Assembly: GCA_014218235.1 (NCBI GenBank)
Contig: CM024764.1
Location: 62,967,184-63,031,183 of the forward strand
Reading direction: 5' to 3'
Origin: Colocasia esculenta
Lineage: Eukaryota; Streptophyta; Magnoliopsida; Alismatales; Araceae
DNA length: 64,000 nucleotides
Below the pieces are notes generated by a model. It did no database searches, was not told the DNA's origin, and saw nothing but the letters and a program-made list of their open reading frames with translations. The translations under genes were made by a program, and so were the position numbers. This document shows, in pieces, positions 1 through 12,039 of this stretch (position 1 is the stretch's first letter; every line of letters begins with the position of its first letter).

Positions 1-349
1 ATATGTAACATTTAATTGCTACAGTAGTCAAACTTTAAAAGTTAATAACAGTTACTCTAAGTTCCATATATTTTAACTCATTGTCACACATATTCTAAAC
101 GACCTTAAATTATTATTTAGGAAAATTAATTAAAAGTCCTTGTCAGAGGGTTATACTTTATTTATAATCCTTGTCAGAAGATAAAAAGTCATATAGTCCT
201 TTCTTTTTGTTGTTGTTTAATTTCTAATCTCTACTTTTAGTTTCTCAACATTTATGAGTTTTAGAAGATGAGTCGTCCTTTTAGCATCAATTTTTTCCTA
301 TTTTGCCTTTTCTTCTTCTGGTTTTTCCCTATGTAGACTTACATTCATT

Positions 350-660
350 ACAGTCAGTGTAGATATCGGTTACAGTAAGCTTTCATATCACTTACGGCAA
401 GTCTTATATAACTTATAGTAAGCCTTTAATATCACTTACAATAAGTCTTTAATATCACTTATAATAAGACTTTGATATCACTTGCAGTAAGTCTACATAT
501 CGCTTATAGGAAGCCTTTATATCACTTACAGTAAGCTTTTAATATCACTTACAGTAAGCCTTTAATATCACTTATAGTAAGTCTTTCATATCACTTACAG
601 TAAGCCTACATATCACTTATAGGAAGACTTCATATCACTTATAGTAAGTCTTGATATCAG
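350..660. repeat. Tandem array of 23-24-bp units with palindromic core CTTACnGTAAG
   Basis: About a dozen degenerate units of the form ATATCACTTACAGTAAG plus a CTTT/CTACAT spacer run head to tail. The 11-bp core CTTAC-n-GTAAG is self-complementary. The reverse-complement array of the same units lies at 15355-15670 in the other arm of the foldback element, on the far side of the inserted retrotransposon. Confidence 0.8.
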
Positions 661-710
661 TTACAGCCTACAACTATAAGCTTTTAGAAAACAAAAAAAT
701 TATTTGTTTG

Positions 711-785
711 TGAGTGCTAGGATTCGAACTCAAGTCTTCACAAATTCAACATGAGATACCCTTACCACTAAACTACAACCACAGT
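711..785 (-). other. tRNA-like segment (A-box and B-box) in left foldback arm
   Basis: On the minus strand this stretch reads TAGTTTAGTGGTAAGGG (A-box-like, 759-775) followed after about 30 nt by AGTTCGAATCC (B-box-like, 720-730), with tRNA-like spacing. Cloverleaf pairing is poor in the acceptor stem and the T-stem contains mismatches, so it is more likely a tRNA-derived relic or internal pol III promoter than a functional tRNA. A mirrored copy lies in the right arm. Confidence 0.4.
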
Positions 786-1804
786 TGTGTTAGAATATAA
801 CATATAATATATTTCATTAAGTATTGATATCACTTACAACAAATATACACATCATTTATAGTAAGTTTTGATATTACTTAGTATATGTTAAACACAATTA
901 TAGTAAACGTTATTCTCTATTACAATATATGTTTATTCTCTAATTTAGCCTATGTTAAGCCTCATTACAGTAAATATTATTCCCTATTATAGTATACATT
1001 ATGTTACGTTATAGTAATGTTTATCATCTATTATAGTAAACGTAATTCTCTATTACAATATATGTTTATTTTCTATTACAACCTATATTAAGTCTTGTTA
1101 CAGTAAATATCATTCCCTGTTACAATATACATTAAGCTTTGTTACAGAATAACATACTGTAATAGAACTTAATATATATTCTAACAGAACTTATAACATA
1201 CATTAACTTACATTAATAATATACATTAAGCTCTGTTACAATATACATTAAGTTATGTTACTGTATACCTTAACATACATTAAGTTTTGTTACAATATAC
1301 ATTAACTTATGTTGTTCTGTAACAATAATATAGGTTAATGCTTTTTAATGTATGTTATTAATGTAGGTTAATGTACATTAAGCTCTGCTACAATGTACAT
1401 TAACCTACATAATAACATACATTAACCTATGTTATTATGTAAGAGAGCTTAATGTATATTGTAATAGAGAATGATATTTATTGTAATAAGATTTAACATA
1501 GGTTGTAATAGAAAATAAACATATATTGTAATAAAGAATTATGTTTACTATAATAGATGATAATGTTTACTGTAATAGAACTTAATGTATACTATAATAG
1601 GGAATAATGTTTAATGTAATGAGGCTTAACATATGCTATAATAGAGAATAAACATGTATTGTAATAGAGATTAACATTTACTGTAATTGAGTTTAACATA
1701 TACTATAAGTATTGTCGAAACTTACTATAAATAATATGTATATTTGCTGTAAGTGATATCAATACTTAATGTAATATATTATATGTTATATTATAACACA
1801 ATTG

Positions 1805-1868
1805 TGGTTATATCTTAGTGGTAAGGGTATCTCATGTTGAGTAGTGGAGACCTAGGTTAGAATCCTAA
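1805..1868 (+). other. tRNA-like segment in right foldback arm, cut by the LTR element
   Basis: This is the mirror-image partner of the segment at 711-785. The A-box-like TATCTTAGTGGTAAGGG lies at 1811-1827 and a degenerate B-box GGTTAGAATCC at 1855-1865. The retrotransposon inserted directly after it; the tRNA-like 3' end (CACTCAC) resumes at 15304. The B-box has lost the invariant TTCG core, so this copy is unlikely to bind TFIIIC. Confidence 0.35.
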
Positions 1869-4795
1869 TGATAACTACATATTATTTTTTTGTTAAACTC
1901 ATGCATATAGTGAATTTTAGATATTTTTTGTCTATAAATAATGTGCGCATTGACTTTAATTTTTATTTAATCCATGAATAATTTTTGAACATATTAGTTA
2001 ATTTTTCGGGTAAAACACATAGTTAGATCTCATTTAAATAAAGTCGATATCTTTTGAATAATTCTTTTCTCTTTTTACAGGTATATTGTACATAAATAAA
2101 TCCTTGGTCTTAGATTTTCTTAATAATTTCTTGTAAATACTAGTTTATAAATAATCAATTTTAAATAAATCTTAGTTAAATAAATAGCATTTACCTAAAC
2201 TCCATCATGTCACGTACCCCTCCCAATTTCAATAAATAAATAAAAATATTTTAATAACAAACTTTTACCCTACCCAATCCCATATAACCCGTTTAAAAAT
2301 CTTATTATTTTTCTTTCCCAGCTGAAAGCAGGAGAACATTCGTGAAGGAGCTGGAAGCTCCCAGCGGTGCTGGGCTGTGGAGATGGCGATTTGGGGGCAG
2401 CTCCTCCAGATGGAGCTCGCCTGTGCAGGGCGGCTACTGTGCGAAGGGAGCTCAGATGGCGGGCTGTGGCCAGATCTGGAGGCGCAGGGTGGCCACAACG
2501 ATTCGGCACAGGGCAGCCATACCGATTTGGGCTGAAGCTATAATGATCGGCAGCTGCAGGGCGGCCAGGGCTTGGGTCGTGCGATGCGGACCAGGGGGCT
2601 GGCCAAACCTGGATGCAGCCAGGGGAAGCTGTTGACGGCGCGGATGGAGCTGGGATTGGGTGGCAGCTGTGCGCTGGCATGGTGCGACGCAGGCGATGGC
2701 GTAGCTGCTGTGGAGGCGGTCCTGCGCAGCGGAGGCCGACCGTGCAGAGGCTGTGCGTCATGTGGAGGCAGGGTGTGCTGTGGGTGCGCAGGCCAGATCT
2801 GGGAGGGGGTGCGACGCAGGGGCTGCTGAGGCGGCACGGATGTGGCTGCTGAGCTGGAGATCCTGGTGTTGGTGCAAAGCTGGCGATCTTGATCCAGGAG
2901 GTGAGAAGCAGAAGCCCTGAGGCCTATAAAAGGACCCCAAGGTCCTCTTCACCAGGGGTTCGAATTTTTTTTAGGATTTCTAGTTTTATTTCTTCTGTCA
3001 GCAGAACTGGGAGTTGGCTAGTTAGTTTTTGAGGATTTCTTAGCTTTTTCTTTATGTTCTTCCTGTGAGGATTGTGAGGGTTGCTTTATGTTCTTCTGCT
3101 GTTGAGGGTTTGGGGGTTCGAATTTCTTAGGAATTTTTAGTTTTCTTTTTCCTTTATTTTCTTTTCTGCAGAGCTATGAGGGTTTGGGGGTTCGACTGCA
3201 GGGGTGGGAAATTTAGTGTTGTTCTGTATTTTTTAGGGGTTTTAGGTTGGAGATTTCTGTTCTTCCTGTGAGGGTTGGGAGATTCCGAGAGTTAGAAATT
3301 TCTCTTCTACTGTTCTTGCTGCTGGGGCTGGGGTTTAGAATTTTTAGGATTTATTTTGTTCTTGTTCTGGTTCGATTGCAGGGCAGGGAGGCTGGTTCAG
3401 ATTTTATTTTGATTTGTTTCTTTACTGTAAGGAGACAAGCTTAGACAGTTCGATATTTTAGGGATTTAATTTCCAATTTTCTGTTCTTCCCTTATTCTGT
3501 GCAAAAATTTCCTAGTTCGATTTCTTCTATGCAAGTTTCTGAATTCAACTATGTCTGTGCAATTTTCTGAGTTCGACTAATCTTTTTATTTCTTCTGTGC
3601 AAATTGTGAGGGTGATCCAGTGGCATTTATCTCATTTCATCTGAATTTTCCCTCTTCTGGATGGTTGTGTTGAAGAGTTTGATCCAGGGGATTGTTCATT
3701 TCTTTCGCAATTAATTGTCTATTTCTTCTGTGTTGATGTCTTCTTTTCTTCTGTTGGTTGTCCGGGAGATTGATGCGAGAATGCTGAGTGTAGTGTGAAG
3801 AAATCAAGTGTTCTTTCTACTGTTGGTTGAGCAGGAGGAGCATCTGGTGGGAGCTGTGAAGGATTCGAGGGTTTCTTCCATTTCTTCAGTGTAGTTTCAT
3901 CCATTTCTGCTGAGTTAGTTTCATTTCCCTGTGTTTAGTTCATTTCTTCTGTGTTGAGAAGATGATCAGATTGCAGGAGCTTCGCCAGTGAGATTGATTG
4001 GTCTTTAGTTTTATGTTCTTTTTGTTCTTCCTTCCTTCTGGTTCGGTTGGTTGAAGCGGGGGAGGGGTTGGAGTTTTAAATTTTTTTTTCCTCTCTCTTT
4101 TCTGCTCTGTGAGAGTTGGGAGAGCTGGGAGAGAGATCCTGGAGCAATTCGATTTCCACATTTCTTTCTGTGCTGATTTGTCCATTTTCGTTTGTGCTTC
4201 TGTGTTGGGTTGTTGAGAGATTGATCCAGAGTTAAAATTGTGTTCCATTTCCTGTTCTTTAGTAATATCATGTGGATTCAATTTTAGTAACAATTAATTT
4301 CTGTTCTTATTTTCTGTCTGATCCCCTGAGCTATAGGGGTACATTGGTTGGATAATATTCTATTGAGGATCTTGTTCTGTCATCATTTTATCTTCTTGAG
4401 TTCTGAATCATTTCAGAATTAAATTGGTCTGTATGTTCTTGCTTAGATTTCTATCTACCTGCTTGATCCCTCAATTGTGAAGGTACATTGATATCAATTC
4501 TCTTTTCATTTCAATTCCACTTGTTCTTTCATTAAGTTTGATTTGTCAAGATTGTGAGGGATTTGATCGGTGTTGTTCACATATTCACTTTTAATGCATT
4601 GTCGATAGAGATTTCAAGTCAAAGTAGTTTAATTCAATTTCTATTCAGCCTCTTCATGGATATGGCTTGTTCTCACCACTGTATAAGTTTATCTTTGCAA
4701 TTTATTCTTGTGAGACAGTTTAGAGAAGGTGAGCATATTGACTTGTGCACGGAACTCTGGACAACGAAAGTACACAGTCAACAATGCCGCGTTCA
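1869..4795 (+). repeat. 5' LTR of Athila-like element (2,927 bp)
   Basis: It matches 10058-15298 once the 2.27-kb insertion there is removed. It contains a GC-rich block at about 2340-2880 that ends just upstream of a TATA box; this block generates several overlapping ORFs on both strands that are not credible genes. Relative to this copy, the 3' LTR has an extra segment of about 48 bp within the GC-rich block (around 10755-10800). Confidence 0.9.
2925..2932 (+). promoter_or_regulatory. LTR TATA box (TATAAAAG)
   Basis: TATAAAAG sits at the downstream edge of the GC-rich U3 block and is followed by GACCCCAAGGTCC, a short inverted repeat. The same arrangement recurs in the 3' LTR at 11159, with TATAAAAA. 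This is the probable pol II promoter of the element. Confidence 0.6.
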
Positions 4796-4798
4796 TCT

Positions 4799-4816
4799 TG
4801 GCGTCGTTGCCGGGGA
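4799..4816 (+). other. Primer-binding site, tRNA-Asp-type
   Basis: TGGCGTCGTTGCCGGGGA begins 3 nt after the LTR end. The usual Athila/Tat primer-binding site has TGGCGCCG at its start; here one position differs (C to T). Confidence 0.8.
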
Positions 4817-5972
4817 GGCGTTAGAGTTTGATTTAATTCTGTTTTGATTTGATTTCATTTGCTTTGAGCTTTCTATTGACTTGTTATTGGGCTTTTCATT
4901 TCAGATTTGCATTGAAGTGGACCATGGAGATTGGGCTTGTCATTTGAAGCCCATTGGAGGAGAGCTTGCTGATTTGTTTTCTCATTTGCTTTTAATTCAG
5001 AATTTTATATAGAAGAGTGTGAGAGAAGCTTGTAGTGAGGATTTCATGTAGTCTCTGTGCATGTACAGAGATTTCTTTCTAGTTGGCATGTAATAATTGG
5101 ACTTTTGGTGGTTTGATTGGTTTGGAAGTACTCTATAATATCACTTTATATTTTCTTAGTTTTATTTCATTTAATTCAAAAACCAAATAAAAATTAAAAA
5201 AATCTAAAATCTAAAAATTTCCAAATCGCTCTTTCATGTAAGCCGTTTGTTTTGCAATTTAAAAAATTTCATTTCTCAAGATTAGCTAGAAACACTTGTT
5301 TTAGGACATTCATCATTTTAATAGTCATTTGAATTCCATTTCTTTTTCTTGCATTGAAGAGTGCGGGGGAAAGGTAAGACTTCCAACACTTGTTTCATGC
5401 ATTAGACTTATCATTAGAAAATCCTTGTCTGAATTTGATTGTTGTATTTCACATTTGTAAAAGGAATGCTTAAGGGCATCACCCTTTAGAAATCATAAAG
5501 ATAAGGTGAGGGATTTCATCACCCTTTCCTTTGCCCAAAAATCACAAAAATTTTCCACATTTTTGCATTTGCCTAAACTTTCAATAAAACCAGTAGACGT
5601 GGCCTTAGGGTTCATAATTAGATTTATCCTTTCTTAAATTCAAAACTTCTCTTTAAGTCTGGTGTCTAGGATTAGAGGTTAAAAAGCTTATGCTTAAGTG
5701 AGTTAGAGGTTATTTAATTTGGTCCTTGCGAAAGCAAGGGGGGCCTCCCTCTACTCCACCTCTTACCTGGCCGGTACAAGAAGAGTTAGGATTGGACTTA
5801 AGCAAGCATAAATCTGATTTTGAGAAAAATAACATAAGTCCAAGGAACACTTAGAGTTTAGGATAATTTGTTTTGAAAGTGTGTGATTGTTTGTGTTTGT
5901 CATAAAAATTCAAAAATCAATAAAAATCTAAAAAATTCAAAAATAAAAAATAGAAAACTTTTTCATCTGTGC
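4817..5972 (+). other. Untranslated leader of Athila-like element
   Basis: About 1.15 kb of AT-rich sequence lies between the primer-binding site and the first gag methionine. I see no conserved ORF. A/T-rich runs around 5160-5220 and 5900-5960 resemble long leaders of this retrotransposon group. Confidence 0.5.
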
Positions 5973-6975
5973 ATGCTTGGTAGACGGTCCCAGAACTTAG
6001 ATTTGGCTCAACCTATAGACGAGATTGAAAGATTCTTTCATAGGATGGCCAACCAAAACCAGAACCAAGTTACTAGAAATGTAGAGGAGGTCGCACCCAG
6101 ACAAATGAAGGAGCATTTTATTCCTTCTGACTACCAATCTGCTACATGCATTAGACCAGAAATTTCGGCAAATCATTTTGAGATCAAGCCAGGAACCATT
6201 CAGATGTTGCCATCTTTTTATGGCAATCCCAATGAAGACCCTTATAGGCATATAGATGAGTTCCTAGAGATTTGTTCCACTGTAAGGATCCAAAACTTCA
6301 CTGAAAATGCCTTGAGATTGACCCTATTTCCATTCTCTTTGAAAGACAAGGCCAAATATTGGTTAGGAACGATAGGGAGAACAATTACAACATGGCCAGA
6401 AATACAGCAGGGTTTTTGAAGAAATTTTACCCCATTGGCCGCACCAATACAATGAGAAGAGCAATAACTGAATTCTCCCAACACCAGGAGAGTTAATGCA
6501 TGAATCGTGGGAGAGATTGAAGGAGTTGCTGAGAAAATGTCCCCATCATGGTCTGTCGAGGTGGCAAATAGTCCAAGCTTTTTATGAAGGACTGACTGAA
6601 TCAAATAGGCAGATGGTTGATGCCTCATGTGGAGGAGCATTCATGACTAAAAGCGAGGATGAGGCATATAATCTGTTTGAAACATTGAGTGAGAACTCTA
6701 TCAATTATGCCTCACTCCACTCTTATGAGAGAGCACTAGGACCTATAAAAAAGGCAGGGATGTATGAATTAAGAGAGAGAGGAGAATCAGATTCTAGGGT
6801 AGAAGACCTGTTAGCTAGATTTGATCAGAGATTGGAGCAGAAGTTGGAACAAAAATTCGATCAATTACTATCTTTAACTGGGCAAGCCACACCTAAATTT
6901 TTTCAACCACCTAAAACTTGCTCTATGTGTGCTAGCTCAGCTCATCCTACCAATGCTTGTCCCACTACTGCCTAA
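5973..6975 (+). pseudogene. gag of Athila-like element (frameshifted)
   Basis: This encodes a capsid-type polyprotein of the plant retrotransposon gag family. The likely start is the ATG at 5973 (MLGRRSQNL). The first block contains the conserved FYGNPNEDPYRHIDEFLEIC and LKDKAKYWL stretches. The frame breaks at about 6417 and resumes near 6496 (HESWERLKELLRKCPHHG, VDASCGGAFMTKSEDEA). A CCHC zinc knuckle, CSMCASSAHPTNAC, closes the region at about 6917-6958 and would bind RNA. The frameshift and stop mean no full-length Gag can be made from this copy. Confidence 0.85.
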
Positions 6976-7864
6976 TTGCCCCCTTTCATTCAAGAACAAG
7001 TCTAAGCTGCACAAGATTTCTACAAACCTTCTTATGATCCATATTCTAACACATACAACCCTGGTTGGAGAAATCACCCAAATTTTTCTTGGAAAAATCA
7101 ATCCGAACAAGTTTCTCAACCTGCCTTCAAGCAATATCCATGTACGGTCAATCCTATCCCAATAAGAATTCGGGATTTGGCCAATCTTCTTACTCCAAAC
7201 CTCCACAAGTCCAAGAAAATCAAAATTCAAATCAATTTGCTCACACAAATTTCCACCAACCTTCATATCAACCACCACCTCCTCAGCCCAATTGGGATGA
7301 TAAAATGAATCAACTCCAAAACATGATGGTGACTCTATGTCAAACTGTGCAAGAACAACAAAATCAATATCAAACTCAAAATCAAAATTTTCAACAAAAT
7401 TTGACAAGGATAGAGTCTCAAATTGCTAATGTATGTCATAGGAGGGAATCAGGGTAGCTACCAAGTGAAGCTGTAGCAAACCAAGGAACAACCCTCCCAA
7501 ATTTTATCAGAACCAGTAATACCATCAAGCTTAGGGGTATAGACCACCTGTTAGACCAAATGTCCCTCCACCACAAAACCAACAACAAGCTTTTGTCCAG
7601 AACGTCCCATCACCACAAATTCAGAATCAACCTATACAACAGGACCATTCTCCTGCCCAAGCTTGGGGCCCCAAGTAGAAAATGTTAAAACTGTGTCAAC
7701 CTTAAGAAGTGAAAAATCAGAACAAATCCTCACCCACACATGTCAACATTACAAGAGGATAAAGAAAATGAAACTGAAAATGAAAGTGAAAAAGAGATTG
7801 AAGAAAATGTTGAAAAATCCAAAGGAAAAGAGAAAACAATTGAAGAACCACTAGACAAAATCAA
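6976..7864 (+). pseudogene. Gag-protease linker, Gln/Asn/Pro-rich then Lys/Glu-rich
   Basis: The reading frame is broken into several pieces. One segment (7065-7457) is rich in Q, N, P and S and ends in a coiled-coil-like stretch with repeated QNQ motifs. Another (about 7663-7860) is a charged K/E-rich linker. Such low-complexity linkers are typical between gag and protease in this lineage; no enzymatic motif is present. Confidence 0.6.
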
Positions 7865-8575
7865 ATGAATGAAGACTCAAGTTGTTACATTCCAAGAGTC
7901 CCTTTTTCTGATGCTTTCAAGCCAAAATCCAAAAACAAACCAACTGGTAATGAAGAACTCTTGAAATTGTTTAAGCAAGTTCATATCAACATTCCACTTC
8001 TTGATGCCATCAAGCATGTGCCTGCTTATGCCAAATTCCTAAAAGAAATGTGCACTCCAAAATGTGAAATGAGAAATAAAACTGAAACAATCATTCTTCC
8101 CGAAACTGTGAGTGCCATTATCTTAAATCAACTCCCTAAAAAGCTCAAAGATCCAGGCACTCCACTAATTCCTTGCACCATCGGTGGAGTCACTTTTGAA
8201 AACAGTCTTTTGGATTTGGGAGCCAGTGTCAATCTCCTACCTTCTGCCATTTTGAGAAATTCAATCTAGGAGAGTTGAAACCCACTTCTATTGTCCTTCA
8301 TCTAGCCGATCGTTCTGTCACTACTCCTAAAGGCTTAGTTGAGGACGTTATTAAAAAATCAATGATTGCTACTTCCCTGCCGATTTCATCATTCTGGACA
8401 TGAACACTCCTCAGGATTTAACTCAGTCCACCATCATCCTTGGTAGACCCTTTTTGGCTACAGCCAGAGCCAACATTAATTGTGCTACCGGGCTGATGGA
8501 TATATCATTTGGGGATGAGCGGGTTAGTATCAATATTTTTAAGGCATCTGGGCACCATGATCAAGGAGAGAGTTG
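7865..8575 (+). pseudogene. Retroviral-type aspartic protease region of Athila-like element
   Basis: The segment begins with the conserved YIPRVPFSDAFKPK pre-protease block. The active-site motif appears as LLDLGASVNLLPSAI, where DLGAS is the plant variant of D-[ST]-G. A frameshift near 8265 moves the reading frame, and the C-terminal flap region resumes as STIILGRPFLATARA (about 8430-8470). With the frameshift the enzyme is not made intact here. Confidence 0.8.
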
Positions 8576-8639
8576 TCTAGTGGTAGACTCTTTAGAAGAA
8601 TCTTGTGTGAAAAAAGCAGTAGACCAACCATGTGCTCTA

Positions 8640-8978
8640 GGGTTTAAGAGAGAGAATAAGTCAAAGCCAAAGCTAAAAATCTATAAAGCCAAAGCCAAAA
8701 TATTCCATGATAAACACATTCATAGAAAAACTTTTCAAGTGCATGATAAGGTTTGGTTGTTTAATTCCAGGCTTTGTGTGTTTCCGGGAAAATTGAAGTC
8801 CCGATGGGATAGTCCTTACACTATTGTCAAAGCTTACGACAATGGTGCTGTCATTATTCTTGAGCCTAAAACTGGACAATCATTCACTGTTAATGAGAAA
8901 AGGTTAAAGCATTTCTTTGAAAGCCAATCTTCCTTGAAATTTGATTCTACCAAGCTAGCTGAGCCAAACGGAGCCTAA
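8640..8978 (+). pseudogene. Integrase C-terminal domain joined directly to protease
   Basis: In the same open frame as the end of the protease region, the protein changes to the integrase C-terminal module: KIFHDKHIHRKTFQVHDKVW, LFNSRL, FPGKLKSRWDSPYTI and a basic end (NEKRLKHFFE). Everything normally between protease and this point (reverse transcriptase, RNase H, HHCC finger and DDE core of integrase) is missing, about 3 kb compared with full elements. The open frame across the junction (about 8580-8680) shows a clean internal deletion rather than random decay. The product could not catalyse integration. Confidence 0.85.
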
Positions 8979-10057
8979 TTGCATCCGGCTGAAGACGATA
9001 AACTTAGCGCTTCTTGGGAGGCAACCCAAGTGTATAGATTTCCTTCATCAGGTAATTCTCTGTCTTACTTTCTTTTCCTGTAAATAAGTAGGGGGGAGAG
9101 GTAGAATAAGCATGCATTCATAGTCCTCATCCCAACCATTGCTTCATTTCTTTTTCTTGAGCTTGTACATATGCAAATAAAATTTCACAATGTTTCATCT
9201 TTGAATAAAAACGTGAGGCTTTGCGCATCCCAGACTATTTGTCTGATCTTTAACCATTAAAATTTTGCGCATCCCTTTGCAGACATCCATATTAGATAGC
9301 CTCTAATAAAGGATTACATGTATTACCTGTCTACCTTATGTAAGGATTTATGGCAGAAGTTTCATACACACACTACACAGCCACTTAGACTAGTTGAACC
9401 TGAATGAAGCAATTTTGCTAAGGCTAGTAGGAGAGAGGTGATTGGTTTTCTCCCCACCCCTTAAGTGAATTGCGAAGGAAGTGAAGGCATGTGATCAAGG
9501 AACCTGACTGTTCATCCTTCCGTAAAGAGGAAAAGAAAAGAAAAGGCAAAAAGCAAAAGCAAAAGAAAAAAAATTATCCATGAAAAATGCCCCGGATCTG
9601 AGTAAAGTTGGACTCGCTACTCTTGAAAAGTGATGGGTTGTGCAGCATTATGGATGAAAAAGAAAAAAATTATGAGTGCACAAAGTGCAAATAAAGAGAC
9701 AAGTTTTCAGCTCAGATAAATAATCCTCAAGGAAGTTGGACAGAATAGAACTGAGAGAAACTACCTAATCTGACTGAGCAAGGATCTTACTCCACAATTC
9801 TTTTCTTCTCCCTCGAATTAATCTAATCTCAAATACTAGCTAAGGCAGAAGAGCTCCAGAAGGGCTAATGTGAACTCTTAAGTGGCTATCACTTGTGCAC
9901 TAATTTCTTGCCATAAGCCCTTACAATTAGAAAAGACATATCTCTACATTAATCTTTTACATGATGGTTATTAGCATGAGACATTGCATCTTCTAGTCTT
10001 ATATTTGAAAAAAAAAAATTATTCCTAAGGGACTAGCAATGTTTAAGTAGGAGGGAG
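8979..10057 (+). other. 3' untranslated spacer and polypurine tract of Athila-like element
   Basis: After the stop codon the sequence GCGCTTCTTGGGAGGCAACC (9007-9026) is a recurring signature at this position in Athila/Tat elements. The following kilobase has no ORF of note and several A-rich runs (9530-9580, 9655-9670). AGTAGGAGGGAG immediately before 10058 is the polypurine tract that would prime plus-strand synthesis. Confidence 0.65.
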
Positions 10058-12039
10058 TGATAACTACATATTTTTTTGTGTTAAACTTCATGCATATAGT
10101 GAATTTTAGATATTCTTTGTCTATAAATAATGTGCGCATTGACTTTAATTTTCATTTCATCCATGAATAAATTTTTGAACATATTAGTTAATTTTTCGGG
10201 TAAAACACATAGTTAGATCCTCATTAAATAAAGTCGATATCTTTTGAATAATTCTTTTCTCTTTTTACAGGTATATTGTACATAAATAAATCCTTGGTCT
10301 TAGATTTTCTTAATATTCCTTGTAAATACTACTTTATAAATTAATCAAATTTTAAATAAATCTTAGTTAAATAAATAACATTTTCCTAAACTCCATCATG
10401 TCACATACCCCTCCCAATTTCAAAAAATAAATAAAAATATTTTAATAACAAACTTTTACCCTACCCAATCCCATATAACCTGTTTAAAAATCTTATTATT
10501 TTTCTTTCCCAGTTGAAAGCAGGAGAACATTCGTGAAGGATCTGGAAGCTCCCAGCGGTGCTGGGCTGTGGAGATGGCGATTTGGAGGCAGCTCCTCTAG
10601 ATGGAGCTCGCCTGTGCAGGGCGGCTACTGTGCGAAGGGAGCTCAGATGGCGGGCTGTGGCCAGATCTGGAGGCGCAGGGTGGCCACAATGATTCGGCGC
10701 AGGGCAGCCATACCGATTTGGGCTGAAGCTATAACGATCGGCAGCTGCAGGGCGGCTGGGTGGTGGGCGATGGCGGTCCTGCGCAGATGTGAGGCGGCCA
10801 GGGCTTGGGCCGTGCGATGCGGATCAGGGGCTGGCCAAACCTGGATACAGCCAGGGGAAGCTGTTGACGACGCGGATGGAGCTAGGATTGGGCGGCCAGC
10901 TGTGCGCTGGCGCGGTGCGACGCAGGCGATGGCGTAGCTGCTGTGGAGGCAGTCCTGCGCAGCGGAGGCCGACTGTGCAGAGGTTGTGCGTCATGTGGAG
11001 GCAGGGTGTGTTGTGGGTGCACAGGCCAGATCTGGGAGGGCAGTGCGACGCAGGGGCTGTTGAGGCGGCGCGGATGTGGCTGCTGGGCTAGAGATCCTGG
11101 TGTTGGTGCAAAGCTAGCGATCTTGATCTAGGAGGCGAGAAGCAGAGGCCCTAAGGCCTATAAAAAGACCCCAAGGTCCTCTTCACCAGGGGTTCGAATT
11201 TTTTTTAGGATTTCTAGTTTTATTTCTTCTGTCAGCAGAGCTGGGAGTTGGCTAGTTAGTTTTTGTGGATTTCTTAGCTTTTTCTTTCTGTTCTTCCTGT
11301 GAGGATTGTGAGGGTTCTTTATGTTCTTCTGCTGTTGAGGGTTTGGGGGTTCGAATTTCTTAGGAATTTTTAGTTTTCCTTTCCTTTATTTTCTTTTCTA
11401 CAAAGCTATGAGGGTTTGGGGGTTCGACTGCAGGGGTGGGAAATTTAGTGTTGTTCTGTATTTTTTTGGGGTTTTAGGTTGGAGATTATGTTCTTCCTAT
11501 GAGGGTTGGGAGATTCCGAGAGTTAGAAATTTCTCTTCTATTGTTCTTGCTGCTGGGGCTAGGGTTTAGAATTTTTAGGAATTTATTTTGTTCTTGTTCT
11601 GGTTCGATTACAGGGCAGGGAGGCTGGTTCAGCTTTTATTTTGATTTGTTTCTTTACTATAAGGAGACAAGCTTAAACAGTTCGATATTTTGGGATTTAA
11701 TTTCCAATTTTCTGTTCTTCTCTTATTCTGTGCAAAAAATTCTTAGTTCGATTTCTTCTATGCAAGTTTCTGAATTCAACTATGTCTGTGCAATTTTCTG
11801 AGTTCGACTGATCTTTTTATTTCTTCTACGCAAATTGTGAGGGTGATACAGTGGCATTTTGATGACCAAACTCTCTCCATATAAATTAATTCACTTATTT
11901 ATATATTAATTTTGATGATTAACAAAACATTACTAATGAATTACTTGAGCCTTGAGGACAGAAAAAAAAAGTAAAAGAAAGTTCAAGACAATCAGGTAAG
12001 ACTCTCACTACACAATCTTTCCAAGTCATTACATCGACT

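Larger units (their letters stand above)
119..1868. mobile_element. Foldback (long inverted repeat) element, left part, interrupted at 1868
   Basis: This is the left arm, centre and part of the right arm of a large palindromic element. The left arm (about 119-1300) reappears as its reverse complement at about 1440-1868 and continues at 15304-15895 after the LTR element inserted here is removed. Near-terminal sequence GAAAATTAATT at 121 pairs with AATTAATTTTTTC ending at 15895. The 9-bp flank TTATTATTT at 110-118 is repeated at 15896-15904, a candidate target-site duplication of Mutator length, although the flank is AT-rich. The outer arm holds a 23-24-bp tandem array; the inner arm is made of TTACAGTAA/TATTGTAATAG-type motifs. 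No transposase ORF is visible, so the element would be non-autonomous. MULE affiliation is inference from TSD length and arm length. Confidence 0.7.

Noticed and set aside
711..785. Functional tRNA gene
   Set aside because: A- and B-box-like sequences are there, but acceptor-stem pairing fails and the T-stem has mismatches; kept only as a tRNA-like segment.
2265..2952. Several overlapping ORFs on both strands in the GC-rich LTR block (also at 10533-11131)
   Set aside because: They overlap in up to four frames, are Arg/Gly/Cys/Pro-rich, differ between the two LTRs and lie in the U3 region upstream of a TATA box; this is chance coding in GC-rich DNA.
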